Part shown: one piece after another, positions 24,651 to 32,535 of the stretch | Layout: each line of letters begins with the position of its first letter | Position numbering within the stretch: position 1 is the first letter of the stretch | IMG/VR virus record: IMGVR_UViG_3300024259_000096 | Span: 1-35,471 of that record | Origin: a virus | Strand: one strand, 5' to 3' | Length of the DNA: 35,471 nucleotides | Notes under the pieces: model-generated | Told to the model about the DNA's origin: nothing | Database searches by the model: none | The model's input: only the letters and a program-made list of their open reading frames with translations | Made by a program: the position numbers and the translations under genes

Positions 24651-26360
24651 CTATGAATTAAACTTACCGAGACTTATAACTTCATCATCACTTTCTAAAT
24701 CATATCCTATAGAATCACTATCGACCATTAATAACATCTTAGAACCACTTTGTTCTATTGAAAGTGCATCGTGTTCCATATATTGACCATTAATAAAAAA
24801 TATAAAATCATTTTCATTTGTAGCCGTTAATGTAGAGGGTGCTGATGCCGTTACTGCTGTAAAACTAGCAGTTGAAGAATTTACTATTGCAGTAGCTGAT
24901 TTAAAATACTGTTTTCTTAAATACGCCTGGTCAGTAGTTAAACTTGTACCATATTGTTTTACTGCGTATTCTGTAATAAGAGCTGTACTACTTTGATCAG
25001 CTAAAGAAGTATCATTAGAAATTTCATCTACAGTATATCCATTTAAACTAAATGAACCACTTGTACTCATACTACCAGTAAATTGATGTGTGTCATCTAT
25101 TGTATCACCAAACAATGTACTACCACTTTGAAATAATATAGAAGCAGATGTATATGTGGTGTGATATTCTTTTGCAGTTAATGTACCTTCTATTGTAGTA
25201 TTACCTGCTACAGTCAAATCACCACTCGTAGTTAATGAACCTGTAACTGAAAAACTTCCACTAATACCAGCAGAGCTCCAAGTAGTCGGATTACCAAGAA
25301 CAATTGTACTTGCACTAACTTCTGCAAATGTAACATCCGCAGAAGTTGCCACATCTTGTCCAATAGATACAAGTTGAGTTACTTTTTGTGAACCATCAAA
25401 AGAAGCTCCATCTGCAGATAATGTTACACCAGTTCCAGCACTCATAACAAACGGATATGCTACAGATATAGAAAAAATATCTCTTGTGTCTTGAATACTA
25501 ACCGATTGTCCACCTTCAGGAGTATCAATTAACTGGTCTTTCGGTCTCTCAACATCCATATTGAAAATTAAACGTTTAGGTGTAAGGTGTCTTCGAGTAG
25601 TTAACATACTATTAAATTCTTCAGGTATAATATATCCCATCATTTGTACTGCAAATGTAGTTTTTATCAATCTTTCTTGTGTATCCAGTTCACTCGCATC
25701 TGTAAAATTCTCAATTTTAGTTCTAAATCTCATTTTACCAGGTTCACCCCAATAAGCTCCATCTGTATAATTAATCTTTTCAACCAACTTATTCATTTGG
25801 TCTATATAACTTGTCCAAATTGTAAATTCATAATTTAAAATAACATAATCGGGTATAACTACATTAAAATATTCTTTATTAGGTGACACTCCTATTGTTC
25901 TTGAAAATTGATCGTAACGATTACTTTGAGAATATTTCTGTTGAAACGTCATAAAGTTTTGAGGATTGTTTGCATCCAACTTATCTACAGGTATATTTTC
26001 ATTTTTTTCAATACTTGTTCTCTTGAATACAATTGCAGGAACGATAAGTTGTTGTTTCTTATCTCTCATGAATCCCATTTTTTGTATATTAACCCAACGT
26101 TCAGGTGATGCATACAAAACGGGTACTGTTACAGTTTCTTTATTTTCTTTTACATTTGGTTGTATAACTTCATTAAAATAGTACATAATGGCACTATCCA
26201 TGTCCATAATAGAAACCGAGATATTCTTTTGATCATCTTTATCTCGTCTAACTTCTCTAGCTCTATTAAAATCTTGTCTCAGTGCAACTGAATTTAAATC
26301 TCGTCTTGCTCTTCGACTTAACGGTTTAGTTCTTGCCCTATTTGATTGGGGTTGTGCCAT
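24651..26360 (-). CDS. gp15-like tail terminator/sheath stabiliser fused to a fibre-like C-terminal domain
   Basis: A 569-residue protein. Residues about 50-280 match the layout of T4 gp15, which caps the tail and joins it to the head: YYFNEVIQPN, VTVPVLYASPERW, then YVILNYEFTIWTSYIDQMNK, then FRTKIENFTDASELDTQERL and TTFAVQMMGYIIPEEF. From residue 325 (VSIGQDVATSADVTF) to the end the sequence changes to fibre style: GSFSVTGSLTTSG, LFQSGSTLFGDTIDDTHQF, and a C-terminal knob shared with the following gene. T4 gp15 is 272 residues, so the extension is as long as the core. The start overlaps the stop of the neck gene at 26360. The extension could project from the collar as a whisker or fibre anchor. 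Confidence 0.7.
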   Translation of the reverse strand: MAQPQSNRARTKPLSRRARRDLNSVALRQDFNRAREVRRDKDDQKNISVSIMDMDSAIMYYFNEVIQPNVKENKETVTVPVLYASPERWVNIQKMGFMRDKKQQLIVPAIVFKRTSIEKNENIPVDKLDANNPQNFMTFQQKYSQSNRYDQFSRTIGVSPNKEYFNVVIPDYVILNYEFTIWTSYIDQMNKLVEKINYTDGAYWGEPGKMRFRTKIENFTDASELDTQERLIKTTFAVQMMGYIIPEEFNSMLTTRRHLTPKRLIFNMDVERPKDQLIDTPEGGQSVSIQDTRDIFSISVAYPFVMSAGTGVTLSADGASFDGSQKVTQLVSIGQDVATSADVTFAEVSASTIVLGNPTTWSSAGISGSFSVTGSLTTSGDLTVAGNTTIEGTLTAKEYHTTYTSASILFQSGSTLFGDTIDDTHQFTGSMSTSGSFSLNGYTVDEISNDTSLADQSSTALITEYAVKQYGTSLTTDQAYLRKQYFKSATAIVNSSTASFTAVTASAPSTLTATNENDFIFFINGQYMEHDALSIEQSGSKMLLMVDSDSIGYDLESDDEVISLGKFNS

Positions 26361-26848
26361 TAAAATGCCCTCGTTCTCTCAATATTGAGTGAATTAATTC
26401 TTGATAAGTGTGCTGTACAACTAATAGTCCAATTTTTATCGGTTTGGCCACCAATTAATTGATTCTCATTAGTTCCATTGATTTCAAAATAACCACTATT
26501 CCAACTCACAATATCACCAATATCTGGTCGGAAATTTACATCAACCAACATATCTCGTTGAAAATGAAAACTAACTTCTTGTCTTGTATCCGAACCGAAG
26601 TCATCAGTATTCCAATCGAAATCTGCTGCCTCTATAATACAAGACAATTTTACTCCAGCCTTATATACTTTACCAGTTTCTCCTGCTTCACCATACATAT
26701 TAGTTTGAGTATCATAAACTGAAACTCTATATATGATTACACTTTGTCCTATAATGCCATCTTCACTTTGATACAAATTACCTACAAGTTCATCATTAAA
26801 TCGTTTTGCTAAATCTGTATCTCTTGTTGGCCAAAATCTACTTGCCAT
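26360..26848 (-). CDS. Neck/head-completion protein (gp14-like)
   Basis: A 162-residue protein. Motifs are TNMYGEAGETGKVYKAGVKL, then DFGSDTRQEVSFHFQRDML, then FRPDIGDIVSWNSGYFEING. The order YGEA, DFGxDxxQ, then P-x-I-G-D-I and Y-F-E-I fits the T4 gp14 family of neck proteins, although this protein is shorter than T4 gp14 (256 residues). It would close the DNA-filled head below the portal. It lies between a probable gp13-like protein and the gp15-like gene, the same 13-14-15 order as T4. An AGGAT site precedes the ATG. Confidence 0.6.
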   Translation of the reverse strand: MASRFWPTRDTDLAKRFNDELVGNLYQSEDGIIGQSVIIYRVSVYDTQTNMYGEAGETGKVYKAGVKLSCIIEAADFDWNTDDFGSDTRQEVSFHFQRDMLVDVNFRPDIGDIVSWNSGYFEINGTNENQLIGGQTDKNWTISCTAHLSRINSLNIERTRAF

Positions 26849-26852
26849 TTTT

Positions 26853-28013
26853 TTATCCTATGTAAATTGGGTATGGAACTTTTTTCAACTTTTCCTGTAA
26901 GAAATCTGAAGCGTCTCTATCTGCCTCTAAGAGAGATTTTTGACTTGTTTGGTCTAACATTTCTCTCAATTGTTCTACTAATTGTTCTTTTTCTGCACTT
27001 GCTTCTGCTCTCAAAGTATCTCCATCTAATGAAACTTCTGAATTAGGTATAGGAATAGTCCCATATTTACTCCGAACCATACCTAATAATTCTTTTGATA
27101 AAGCTAATCCATATTTTCTAATCCATTGAACACCCACATCATTAATATACTGAAATTGCATATTATCATATGGTGCATTTGAAATATCTGATATTGTATC
27201 ATTTGAACCACTATATCGTGTCCTCAGGACATTATCTCTATCAGTAACTTTTGACCATTCAAGCCAAAGTGAACCTGTGGTTGTGGAAGTCCATGTTGGA
27301 TGAATTCTTAACTTATTATTACGAAGTTCAAAAGAATATGCAGATTTTCTAATCTGGTCGTTAAATTCTATTGCCTGAACTCTAAGTAAATCAGCATATA
27401 TTGGTTGTAACATAAATGTAATTGCTGGTGATGAACCACCAAAACCAAATGCATCTAACATATTGTTTGTTTGTTGTCCAGTACCCGCATAAGGGTCAAA
27501 GTATCTTGTTATTGCAGGATCTGATTCATAAAATACTCGTTTTACTTCAATTGGGCCACTTCCACTTTTATCTGCAATTAATTCATTTAAATCATAATCT
27601 TGTGAACCACTCGTCAATGAAATCTTATTTAAGTATACTTCTACTTGTCCACCTACCTGAGCTTCACTTCCATAGGTTTCTGATAAGAATATTTGTTCTC
27701 CCATTGTATTTGATACTCTTTTATGAGTCAAACTATTAGATGAACCTGTTGCTTGTCCCTTTAAACTCAATAAATTGTCTTTTATATTGAATTGATTGAC
27801 TTGAGCAGAATATTCCGTTACGGATTCTTCAAAACAAGTAAAAAATTGAGTATCTTGTAGTTCTACCGCAGTTATTGGATAACCAAGTCTTTTTGCTGCC
27901 CAATTTGCAAATTTATTAGCCGATGAAGTAAATTCATTATCTGTATCATATAAACCCCACGGCGTATCTCCTGCACTAAAACTGGAACTACCTGGCCAGA
28001 TTGCTGCTGCCAT
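26853..28013 (-). CDS. Neck/head-tail connector protein (gp13-like)
   Basis: A 386-residue protein. The N-terminal half is G/S/T-rich (MAAAIWPGSSSFSAGDTPWG) and the C-terminal half has IRKYGLALSKELLGMVRSKY, then GTIPIPNSEVSLDGDTLRAE, then QLREMLDQ and VPYPIYIG. Proteins with this IPIPxxE-x-LDGxxLxxE tail occupy the neck position, next to gp14 and gp15, in marine T4-like phages. The assignment to gp13 rests on that and on gene order. It is the first gene after the capsid terminator, with a strong AGGAG site and a promoter-like motif about 40 bases upstream of the ATG. Confidence 0.55.
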   Translation of the reverse strand: MAAAIWPGSSSFSAGDTPWGLYDTDNEFTSSANKFANWAAKRLGYPITAVELQDTQFFTCFEESVTEYSAQVNQFNIKDNLLSLKGQATGSSNSLTHKRVSNTMGEQIFLSETYGSEAQVGGQVEVYLNKISLTSGSQDYDLNELIADKSGSGPIEVKRVFYESDPAITRYFDPYAGTGQQTNNMLDAFGFGGSSPAITFMLQPIYADLLRVQAIEFNDQIRKSAYSFELRNNKLRIHPTWTSTTTGSLWLEWSKVTDRDNVLRTRYSGSNDTISDISNAPYDNMQFQYINDVGVQWIRKYGLALSKELLGMVRSKYGTIPIPNSEVSLDGDTLRAEASAEKEQLVEQLREMLDQTSQKSLLEADRDASDFLQEKLKKVPYPIYIG

Positions 28014-28053
28014 ATTTATCTCCTAATATTAGAATTAATTAGTTTTATCTGTA

Positions 28054-28064
28054 AATAAATATCA
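28054..28064 (-). promoter_or_regulatory. Repeated intergenic motif, copy 5
   Basis: AATAAATATCA on the plus strand (ten of eleven match), between the capsid terminator and the neck operon start, 41 bases upstream of the ATG. This is a sensible place for a promoter. Confidence 0.4.
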
Positions 28065-28071
28065 AAGCAAC

Positions 28072-28102
28072 AAAAAAGGGTGAGAAAAAATCTCACCCTT
28101 TT
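28072..28102 (-). terminator. Strong rho-independent terminator after major capsid gene
   Basis: A perfect 12-base-pair stem (28074-28085 with 28091-28102), AAAAGGGTGAGA on the coding strand, five-base loop, then six T on the coding strand. It lies 50 bases after the capsid stop and should separate head from neck/tail transcription. Confidence 0.92.
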
Positions 28103-28152
28103 AAATTTGAGATGATAAAATACCACCTCTATGACCACTATGTTTAAATCAA

Positions 28153-29811
28153 TTAAACGTAGTTTACATCAGCTACGACCACTTCGCCATAGAATTCTGG
28201 ACGAACCATTTTCTTAGCGTATCGTGTCATTACACCTTTTCTTGGTGTAAAGTTCTTAGGATCGTATACGAGAGGTGTCATTATCAACGGAACATATGGA
28301 GCATAAACCGCACCTGTTTCAAGGAAGTTACTTCCTCTGAAACCGACAAGGATTTTATTCTCTAACATATATGGGTTTTTGTAAACCGTATATCTGTTAT
28401 TTAACTGTCCGACTTTTTGTACACCCATTGCAAATGATTTCTCAGTTGCATCACCTGATGTATCAGCTGCGTATCCAGGAATACTCTCTATGATTGTTGC
28501 TGTTTCTGGTGAAACCACCAAGAAGTTAGCACCACCACGTAGAGTTTTCTGATGGATTGCGTTTGACACTGCTTGTATCTTGTTTCCAAGAGTCTGGAAC
28601 CAAGTACCTTTGGTGTAAGCGTTAGAGTTAGCTGAAGATTCAGTAAACAATGAAGTTAGTGAATCATATTCATATCCAACTCTTGCAGACCACCTTTCTT
28701 TCTTAGCATATGTGTTTGCAAACAACATATCAAGAATTTCAAGGTCAATTTCCATTGAGATGTATTCACTCAATAGAGCTGTTAATTCAGCTTCTGCATC
28801 AACACTATGATAAGCGTTAAGGTCTTGAGCTAACTCAGGAGTCCATACGGCTTTCAGTTTACGTGTTTTAGCGATTATAGGAACACTCTTCAATGCAATG
28901 TCTAATTCAGGTATATCAATATCTGATTCAGGATTCAAATCAATTTGTGTAGTTGTTGCTTCAAAATCACCACGTGTGTAGTTATTAGCGGCTTCTTTGT
29001 GATATTTCACAACGATACCACTTGGTACACCTGCTGCTGATTTTAATACAATAAATGCAAGCTCTGAATCATCAGAGTTTGCTGAGGTGTAAGCTGGATA
29101 AAATGCATCAATTCCAGAACCACTAATTGAGAATGCACGAATGCCTTCTTTATCATGGTTTGGTAGATCGTTTGTAGCATCAACTGTAACTTTTAACAGT
29201 CCGTTATCAGCTCCTGCACCTGTTGCCATAGAAGCAGATAAATCTGGTTCAAAATCAACGTCTTTCCAAGTTACAGAACCTGTTGTAAATGTGTTATCAG
29301 CTACTGATGTGCCAACAGTTAATGCGTCTGAGGATTGGTCGTTGATAGAGTATCCAAATTTACCAGCACCATAAAGACCACCACTTGCGTCAGAGTCAGA
29401 TGCAGATGTGTTACCATGTACGTCTGTATTTTCTGTATGGTTGCCTGTTTGGGCTGTTCCGTATTTAAAGTCAAGATAGAAGATCAGTCCTGAAGGAAGG
29501 TTCATAGGCTGTACAGAAACGAATTCCTGTGCTGCTAACTCACCAAAGATTCTACGAACCAATGGTAATGCTACGCCAGACCACTCTTCAGAGTTTGCTG
29601 ATGTTCCAGTTCTTGAAGCCTCGTCTATCAGCTGACGTGCTTGGTTCTCTAAGAGAACTGCCATGCCATTAGTCTGATGATCGGTTCCCATGCCTTCTAA
29701 AAGGCCTGTAGGCTCCCACTTCTTGACCAACTTACGGGTTTGTTCAATCAATTGACGTTGTGGATTATATTCATCCATCAACTTTTCAATTGTTCCAATG
29801 TTTTTATTCAT
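28153..29811 (-). CDS. Major capsid protein (gp23-like), proprotein
   Basis: A 552-residue proprotein. It has a helical N-terminal region, then QLIDE64-A65SRTGTS, the site cut by a T4-type prohead protease in gp23 (T4 cuts after E65), then GVALPLVRRIFGEL and QEFVSVQPMNLPSGLIFYLD. The middle is the family's variable I-domain. The C-terminal half has MEIDLEILDMLFAN, and LVVSPETATIIESI, VYKNPYMLENKILVGFRGS, APYVPLIMTPLV. I chose the ATG at 29811, because a GGGAG site lies just before it; the frame extends five codons upstream through a TTG. The gene ends in a terminator and begins 25 bases after the scaffold. It would form the hexameric head lattice. Confidence 0.95.
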   Translation of the reverse strand: MNKNIGTIEKLMDEYNPQRQLIEQTRKLVKKWEPTGLLEGMGTDHQTNGMAVLLENQARQLIDEASRTGTSANSEEWSGVALPLVRRIFGELAAQEFVSVQPMNLPSGLIFYLDFKYGTAQTGNHTENTDVHGNTSASDSDASGGLYGAGKFGYSINDQSSDALTVGTSVADNTFTTGSVTWKDVDFEPDLSASMATGAGADNGLLKVTVDATNDLPNHDKEGIRAFSISGSGIDAFYPAYTSANSDDSELAFIVLKSAAGVPSGIVVKYHKEAANNYTRGDFEATTTQIDLNPESDIDIPELDIALKSVPIIAKTRKLKAVWTPELAQDLNAYHSVDAEAELTALLSEYISMEIDLEILDMLFANTYAKKERWSARVGYEYDSLTSLFTESSANSNAYTKGTWFQTLGNKIQAVSNAIHQKTLRGGANFLVVSPETATIIESIPGYAADTSGDATEKSFAMGVQKVGQLNNRYTVYKNPYMLENKILVGFRGSNFLETGAVYAPYVPLIMTPLVYDPKNFTPRKGVMTRYAKKMVRPEFYGEVVVADVNYV

Positions 29812-29836
29812 TTTTTTTTCTCCCAATAAGAAAGGT

Positions 29837-31003
29837 TTAAATTATATTAGCTAATTTCTTGAACCTTGCTTTAATACTATCACCTTCAGTAATTACTTTT
29901 TTAGAGGGTTTAGTTGAAGCAACGGCTTTAGAACTTGAACCTTTAGATTCTTGAATTGGTTTAGATTTTGTCTGACCAAAAGATTCTGCAAGTGTTGAGA
30001 AAACAAGTTTGATTTCTCTAAGATTCTTAGTTCTATCAAAAGTTTCAACAACTTTCATTTTCTGTTCGTTACTTAAACCATACGCACGAAATAGTTTATT
30101 AGTGAATAATAGTTTAGCGTTCAATAAATTAACTTCATTAAGTTTAGAACGTAGATATTTTACAACATCTCTATGTTCTTTAACTTCTTTTTTAAGTGTA
30201 GCGATTTGTTCCACGTCTGCTTCTTCATCATCTTCTTCAGAAAGAGCTTTCAATACTTCTTCAAGATCAATATCTTCTTCAACATCTGTTACAGCATCCT
30301 CTTGTGGGGGTGCTAGTGGATCATCAGTTGATTTATCAGTATTTTCAACAACTTCATCGTCTTCGTTCTCTTTACCTGCTGGTGCGTCAGCACTATCAGA
30401 AGGTTCTTCAGAACCCTGACCTACGTCAGATGAATCAGCTGCGTCAGCTTTGACTTTGTTATCAGCATCACCGATTTCAGAGGATACATCGTTTTCAGAA
30501 ACTTCTTCGTGACCATCTTCAGTATCTTCATCTTCGTATTCTTCAGATACTTCTTCGTCATCTTCTTCAAGTTCACGTAGAATAGCTTCTAAATCGAGTT
30601 CATCAACTGTTTCGTCATCTTCATCAGTTTCTTCAGCAACTGGTTCTTCTTCGTCTTCATCAGACATTTCGTCTTCTTCAGCTACTGGTTCTTCTTCATC
30701 TTCATCAGATATTGCTGCTACAGGTTCAACTTCGTCATCTTCATCAGATAGTTCATCTTCTTCAGATACAGGTGCACTTGGTTCTTCAGATGGAACTACT
30801 TCGTCATCCTCATCTTCCAAAGGTGCATCTTCTGTTACTTCTTCATCACCATCTTCATCTTCGATTTCATGTTGAATCTTCTTTGCTAACATTGATTTTA
30901 AACGTGGAGTAAATGCTTCTTCAAGCGCCATTTTAGCATTAGCGAGAGCTGTTTCACGAACTGCTTTTGCATCTGCGATGGCTTCTTTCAATAAGTCATC
31001 CAT
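29837..31003 (-). CDS. Prohead core/scaffolding protein (gp22-like)
   Basis: A 388-residue highly acidic protein. Residues about 45-270 are dominated by E and D, with near-tandem repeats of SDEDEEEPVAEE. The N-terminus is helical. The C-terminal block NEVNLLNAKLLFTNKLFRAY, then GLSNEQKMKVVETFDRTKNL, then EIKLVFSTLAES matches the layout of T4 gp22. The protein forms the inner core on which the head assembles and is later degraded by the prohead protease. It contains several L/I-x-E sites, for example VITE near the C-terminus. It lies just upstream of the major capsid gene, as in T4. The 146-base leader carries two perfect inverted repeats. A CGGAG site precedes the ATG. Confidence 0.85.
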   Translation of the reverse strand: MDDLLKEAIADAKAVRETALANAKMALEEAFTPRLKSMLAKKIQHEIEDEDGDEEVTEDAPLEDEDDEVVPSEEPSAPVSEEDELSDEDDEVEPVAAISDEDEEEPVAEEDEMSDEDEEEPVAEETDEDDETVDELDLEAILRELEEDDEEVSEEYEDEDTEDGHEEVSENDVSSEIGDADNKVKADAADSSDVGQGSEEPSDSADAPAGKENEDDEVVENTDKSTDDPLAPPQEDAVTDVEEDIDLEEVLKALSEEDDEEADVEQIATLKKEVKEHRDVVKYLRSKLNEVNLLNAKLLFTNKLFRAYGLSNEQKMKVVETFDRTKNLREIKLVFSTLAESFGQTKSKPIQESKGSSSKAVASTKPSKKVITEGDSIKARFKKLANII

Positions 31004-31028
31004 TATATTTTCTCCGTTTGGATTACAG

Positions 31029-31048
31029 TATAGTTATTGGGAACTATA
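31029..31048 (-). promoter_or_regulatory. Inverted repeat in scaffold leader, proximal
   Basis: Seven-base perfect arms tatagtt (31029-31035) and aactata (31042-31048) around a six-base loop, about 15-20 bases before the ribosome site of the scaffold gene. It may affect translation or bind a regulator. Confidence 0.45.
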
Positions 31049-31069
31049 ATTTTATTATTATTATTTAGG

Positions 31070-31103
31070 TACACTATAAGAAGTACGAATGTACTATAGT
31101 GTA
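31070..31103 (-). promoter_or_regulatory. Inverted repeat in scaffold leader, distal
   Basis: Nine-base perfect arms tacactata (31070-31078) and tatagtgta (31095-31103); the spacer holds a second pair gtac (31083-31086 and 31091-31094). No T-run follows on the coding strand, so it is not a classic terminator. It may be an operator, mRNA-stability hairpin or processing site. Confidence 0.5.
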
Positions 31104-31113
31104 TTTCGTTTTA

Positions 31114-31124
31114 TATAAATATAT
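31114..31124 (-). promoter_or_regulatory. Near-match of the repeated intergenic motif upstream of scaffold
   Basis: TATAAATATAT on the plus strand, nine of eleven bases matching, in the gap after the bS21 gene and before the scaffold. Weak because the gap is very AT-rich. Confidence 0.25.
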
Positions 31125-31149
31125 ACTTATATTAAAAAAACGATGTTTC

Positions 31150-31353
31150 TTACAAATTATTTTCATCACGTAATCTTTGATAATAATTACGTCTTTTAGC
31201 TCTATTCTTCTTTTCTCTTCGTTCTTCTGATGGTTTTGTATAATATTGTCGTTCTTTCAATGTGAACAAAAAACCATCTTCTTTTACTTTTTTCTTGAAT
31301 CTTGAAATTGCTCTTTCAATAGATTCGTTTCTTTTTACTTTTACTTCTATCAC
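31150..31353 (-). CDS. rpsU: Ribosomal protein bS21
   Basis: A 67-residue protein that matches bacterial ribosomal protein S21 along its length: MIEVKVKRNESIERAISRF, KKKVKEDGFLFTLKERQYYT, then KPSEERREKKNRAKRRNYY. bS21 binds the small subunit near the anti-Shine-Dalgarno end of 16S rRNA and helps initiate translation. Phage copies are known in several marine phages and may bias ribosomes toward phage messages. It starts with GTG, preceded by an AGAGG site. It lies between the head-protein cassette and the scaffold, so it would be made with virion genes. It has no capsid-targeting leader, so I see no sign of packaging. Confidence 0.92.
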   Translation of the reverse strand: MIEVKVKRNESIERAISRFKKKVKEDGFLFTLKERQYYTKPSEERREKKNRAKRRNYYQRLRDENNL

Positions 31354-31369
31354 TTATAACCTCTTTAAA

Positions 31370-31444
31370 TTATTTATTTATCCTCTTACCAAAAAGTCTC
31401 TCATAATTCTCTTGAAATAGATGTTTTTTCATCTTTTTACTCAT
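31370..31444 (-). CDS. 24-codon mini-gene upstream of bS21
   Basis: The coding strand reads MSKKMKKHLFQENYERLFGK-RINK then TAA. A GGAG ribosome site lies in the preceding stop region, six bases from the ATG, and the reading frame fills the gap between the cassette and bS21. The peptide is strongly basic and helical, similar in character to ribosome-binding or nucleic-acid-binding peptides. Very short proteins with this kind of pattern occur in marine phages, but I do not know a function. Confidence 0.5.
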   Translation of the reverse strand: MSKKMKKHLFQENYERLFGKRINK

Positions 31445-31446
31445 AT

Positions 31447-31818
31447 TTAACTCCATCCCGCTAAAATTTTATTTACTCTTTCCTTTTCCCTTTTTCTATA
31501 ATCCTTCATTGCGCTTTTAGCATCTTTAAGAAACGAATTAAGTTTACTATCGTTTAATTTATCAAGGTCATCAAGACCCCCAATCCTATACTTCTTTTTT
31601 AAAGGTTCAAACGCCGTCGCTTTGGCTGATAGTGTTTTAGCCCCACCACCACCAGATGGTGATAATTGATTTCGAAGATAGGCTTTAACTTTTTTTAACA
31701 AATCGGGGTCAGTACCTTCATATACTGTTTTTGATTGATGTTTTTCAGCAACACTTTTTAAAGTTGGTAATGGTTCACCAAATTTTCTTTCGTTTAGTAA
31801 TTTTTTTAATTTAATCAT
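31447..31818 (-). CDS. Candidate internal head protein with leader and FGEPLPTL module
   Basis: A 123-residue protein that starts MIKLKKLLNE-RKFGEPLPT. The first ten residues match the leader of its neighbours and end in L-N-E, the type of site that T4-style prohead protease cuts. Next is the module KFGEPLPTLKSVAEKH, also found after the leader in the gene at 34636-34983. The rest is basic and helical (LLKKVKAYLRNQLSPSGGGG, then LKDAKSAMKDYRKREKERVN). The gene overlaps the next upstream gene at one base (TAATG). The likely role is an internal or core protein packaged in the head; the function after injection is unknown. Confidence 0.65.
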   Translation of the reverse strand: MIKLKKLLNERKFGEPLPTLKSVAEKHQSKTVYEGTDPDLLKKVKAYLRNQLSPSGGGGAKTLSAKATAFEPLKKKYRIGGLDDLDKLNDSKLNSFLKDAKSAMKDYRKREKERVNKILAGWS

Positions 31819-32516
31819 TAGTCTGTCTCGTTATCTGCTTTATAATTCTTATCTACATAATTAAAAAGTGCTTTTTTCTTCTCGTCATCTAACTCATCTG
31901 GAGAACTTACACCAAATTTTGCCAGTGCTTTCTTAAAAAATGCTTCATAATCACCTTCTTCAATTGAATTACCTTCATTACCTTCATTACCTTCATAAGT
32001 TTCATCATCATGAGTTTCCTCGTGACCAGGTTCATGAGCTTCATCATTCATTTCATAATACCGACCAACAATATGTCCCATATCCTCATATAATGCACTC
32101 ATTCTTTCTTGTAATCCTTGTGCTTCTTGTGCAAATTTACCAAAAGATTTTGATAATGTGGTAAGTTCTTTCATATTACGATTTACAGTAACTTTATCAA
32201 ACCAATCATCTGTTTCACTTAATGTATAGGTTTTTGCTTTAGTGGCGATTTCTGAAAGAGAACTTGCAATTTCTTTTAGATTTTCTTCTCTATGAAGTAA
32301 ACTACCCATCTTAGAAAATGAATTCATTGCCTCTTTTATTTCTTTTGCAGAAACTTTCTCTTGACTACCATAAATATCTTCTACGATATCAGCTAATCCC
32401 ACAGTTGGTTTACCATCCCAACCCATTACACCACTACCACGGTTTATTGCAGGTGTACTAACTACTCCACCTAATATTGAAAAGTTTTCTTTTATTAAAT
32501 CTTTTAATTTTGCCAT
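31818..32516 (-). CDS. Candidate internal head protein with capsid-targeting-like leader
   Basis: A 232-residue protein from the ATG at 32516, preceded by AGGAG. It starts MAKLKDLIKE-NFSILGG, where the leader ends in I-K-E. The middle is helical (EAMNSFSKMGSLLHREENLK, ELTTLSKSFGKFAQEAQGLQ). Near the end is an acidic, H-rich region with a three-fold EGN repeat coded by a nine-base tandem repeat, followed by AFFKKALAKFGVSSPDELDD. I do not recognise the body. A longer frame to 32567 lacks a ribosome site. A near-match of the repeated intergenic motif lies 20 bases upstream of the start. It could be a core protein or an injected effector. Confidence 0.65.
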   Translation of the reverse strand: MAKLKDLIKENFSILGGVVSTPAINRGSGVMGWDGKPTVGLADIVEDIYGSQEKVSAKEIKEAMNSFSKMGSLLHREENLKEIASSLSEIATKAKTYTLSETDDWFDKVTVNRNMKELTTLSKSFGKFAQEAQGLQERMSALYEDMGHIVGRYYEMNDEAHEPGHEETHDDETYEGNEGNEGNSIEEGDYEAFFKKALAKFGVSSPDELDDEKKKALFNYVDKNYKADNETD

Positions 32517-32535
32517 TATTATTCTCCTATTACTA

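Noticed and set aside
31070-31103. Inverted repeat as a terminator for the bS21 gene.
   Set aside because: No T-run follows on the coding strand; the stem is AT-rich and part of the leader of the next gene.
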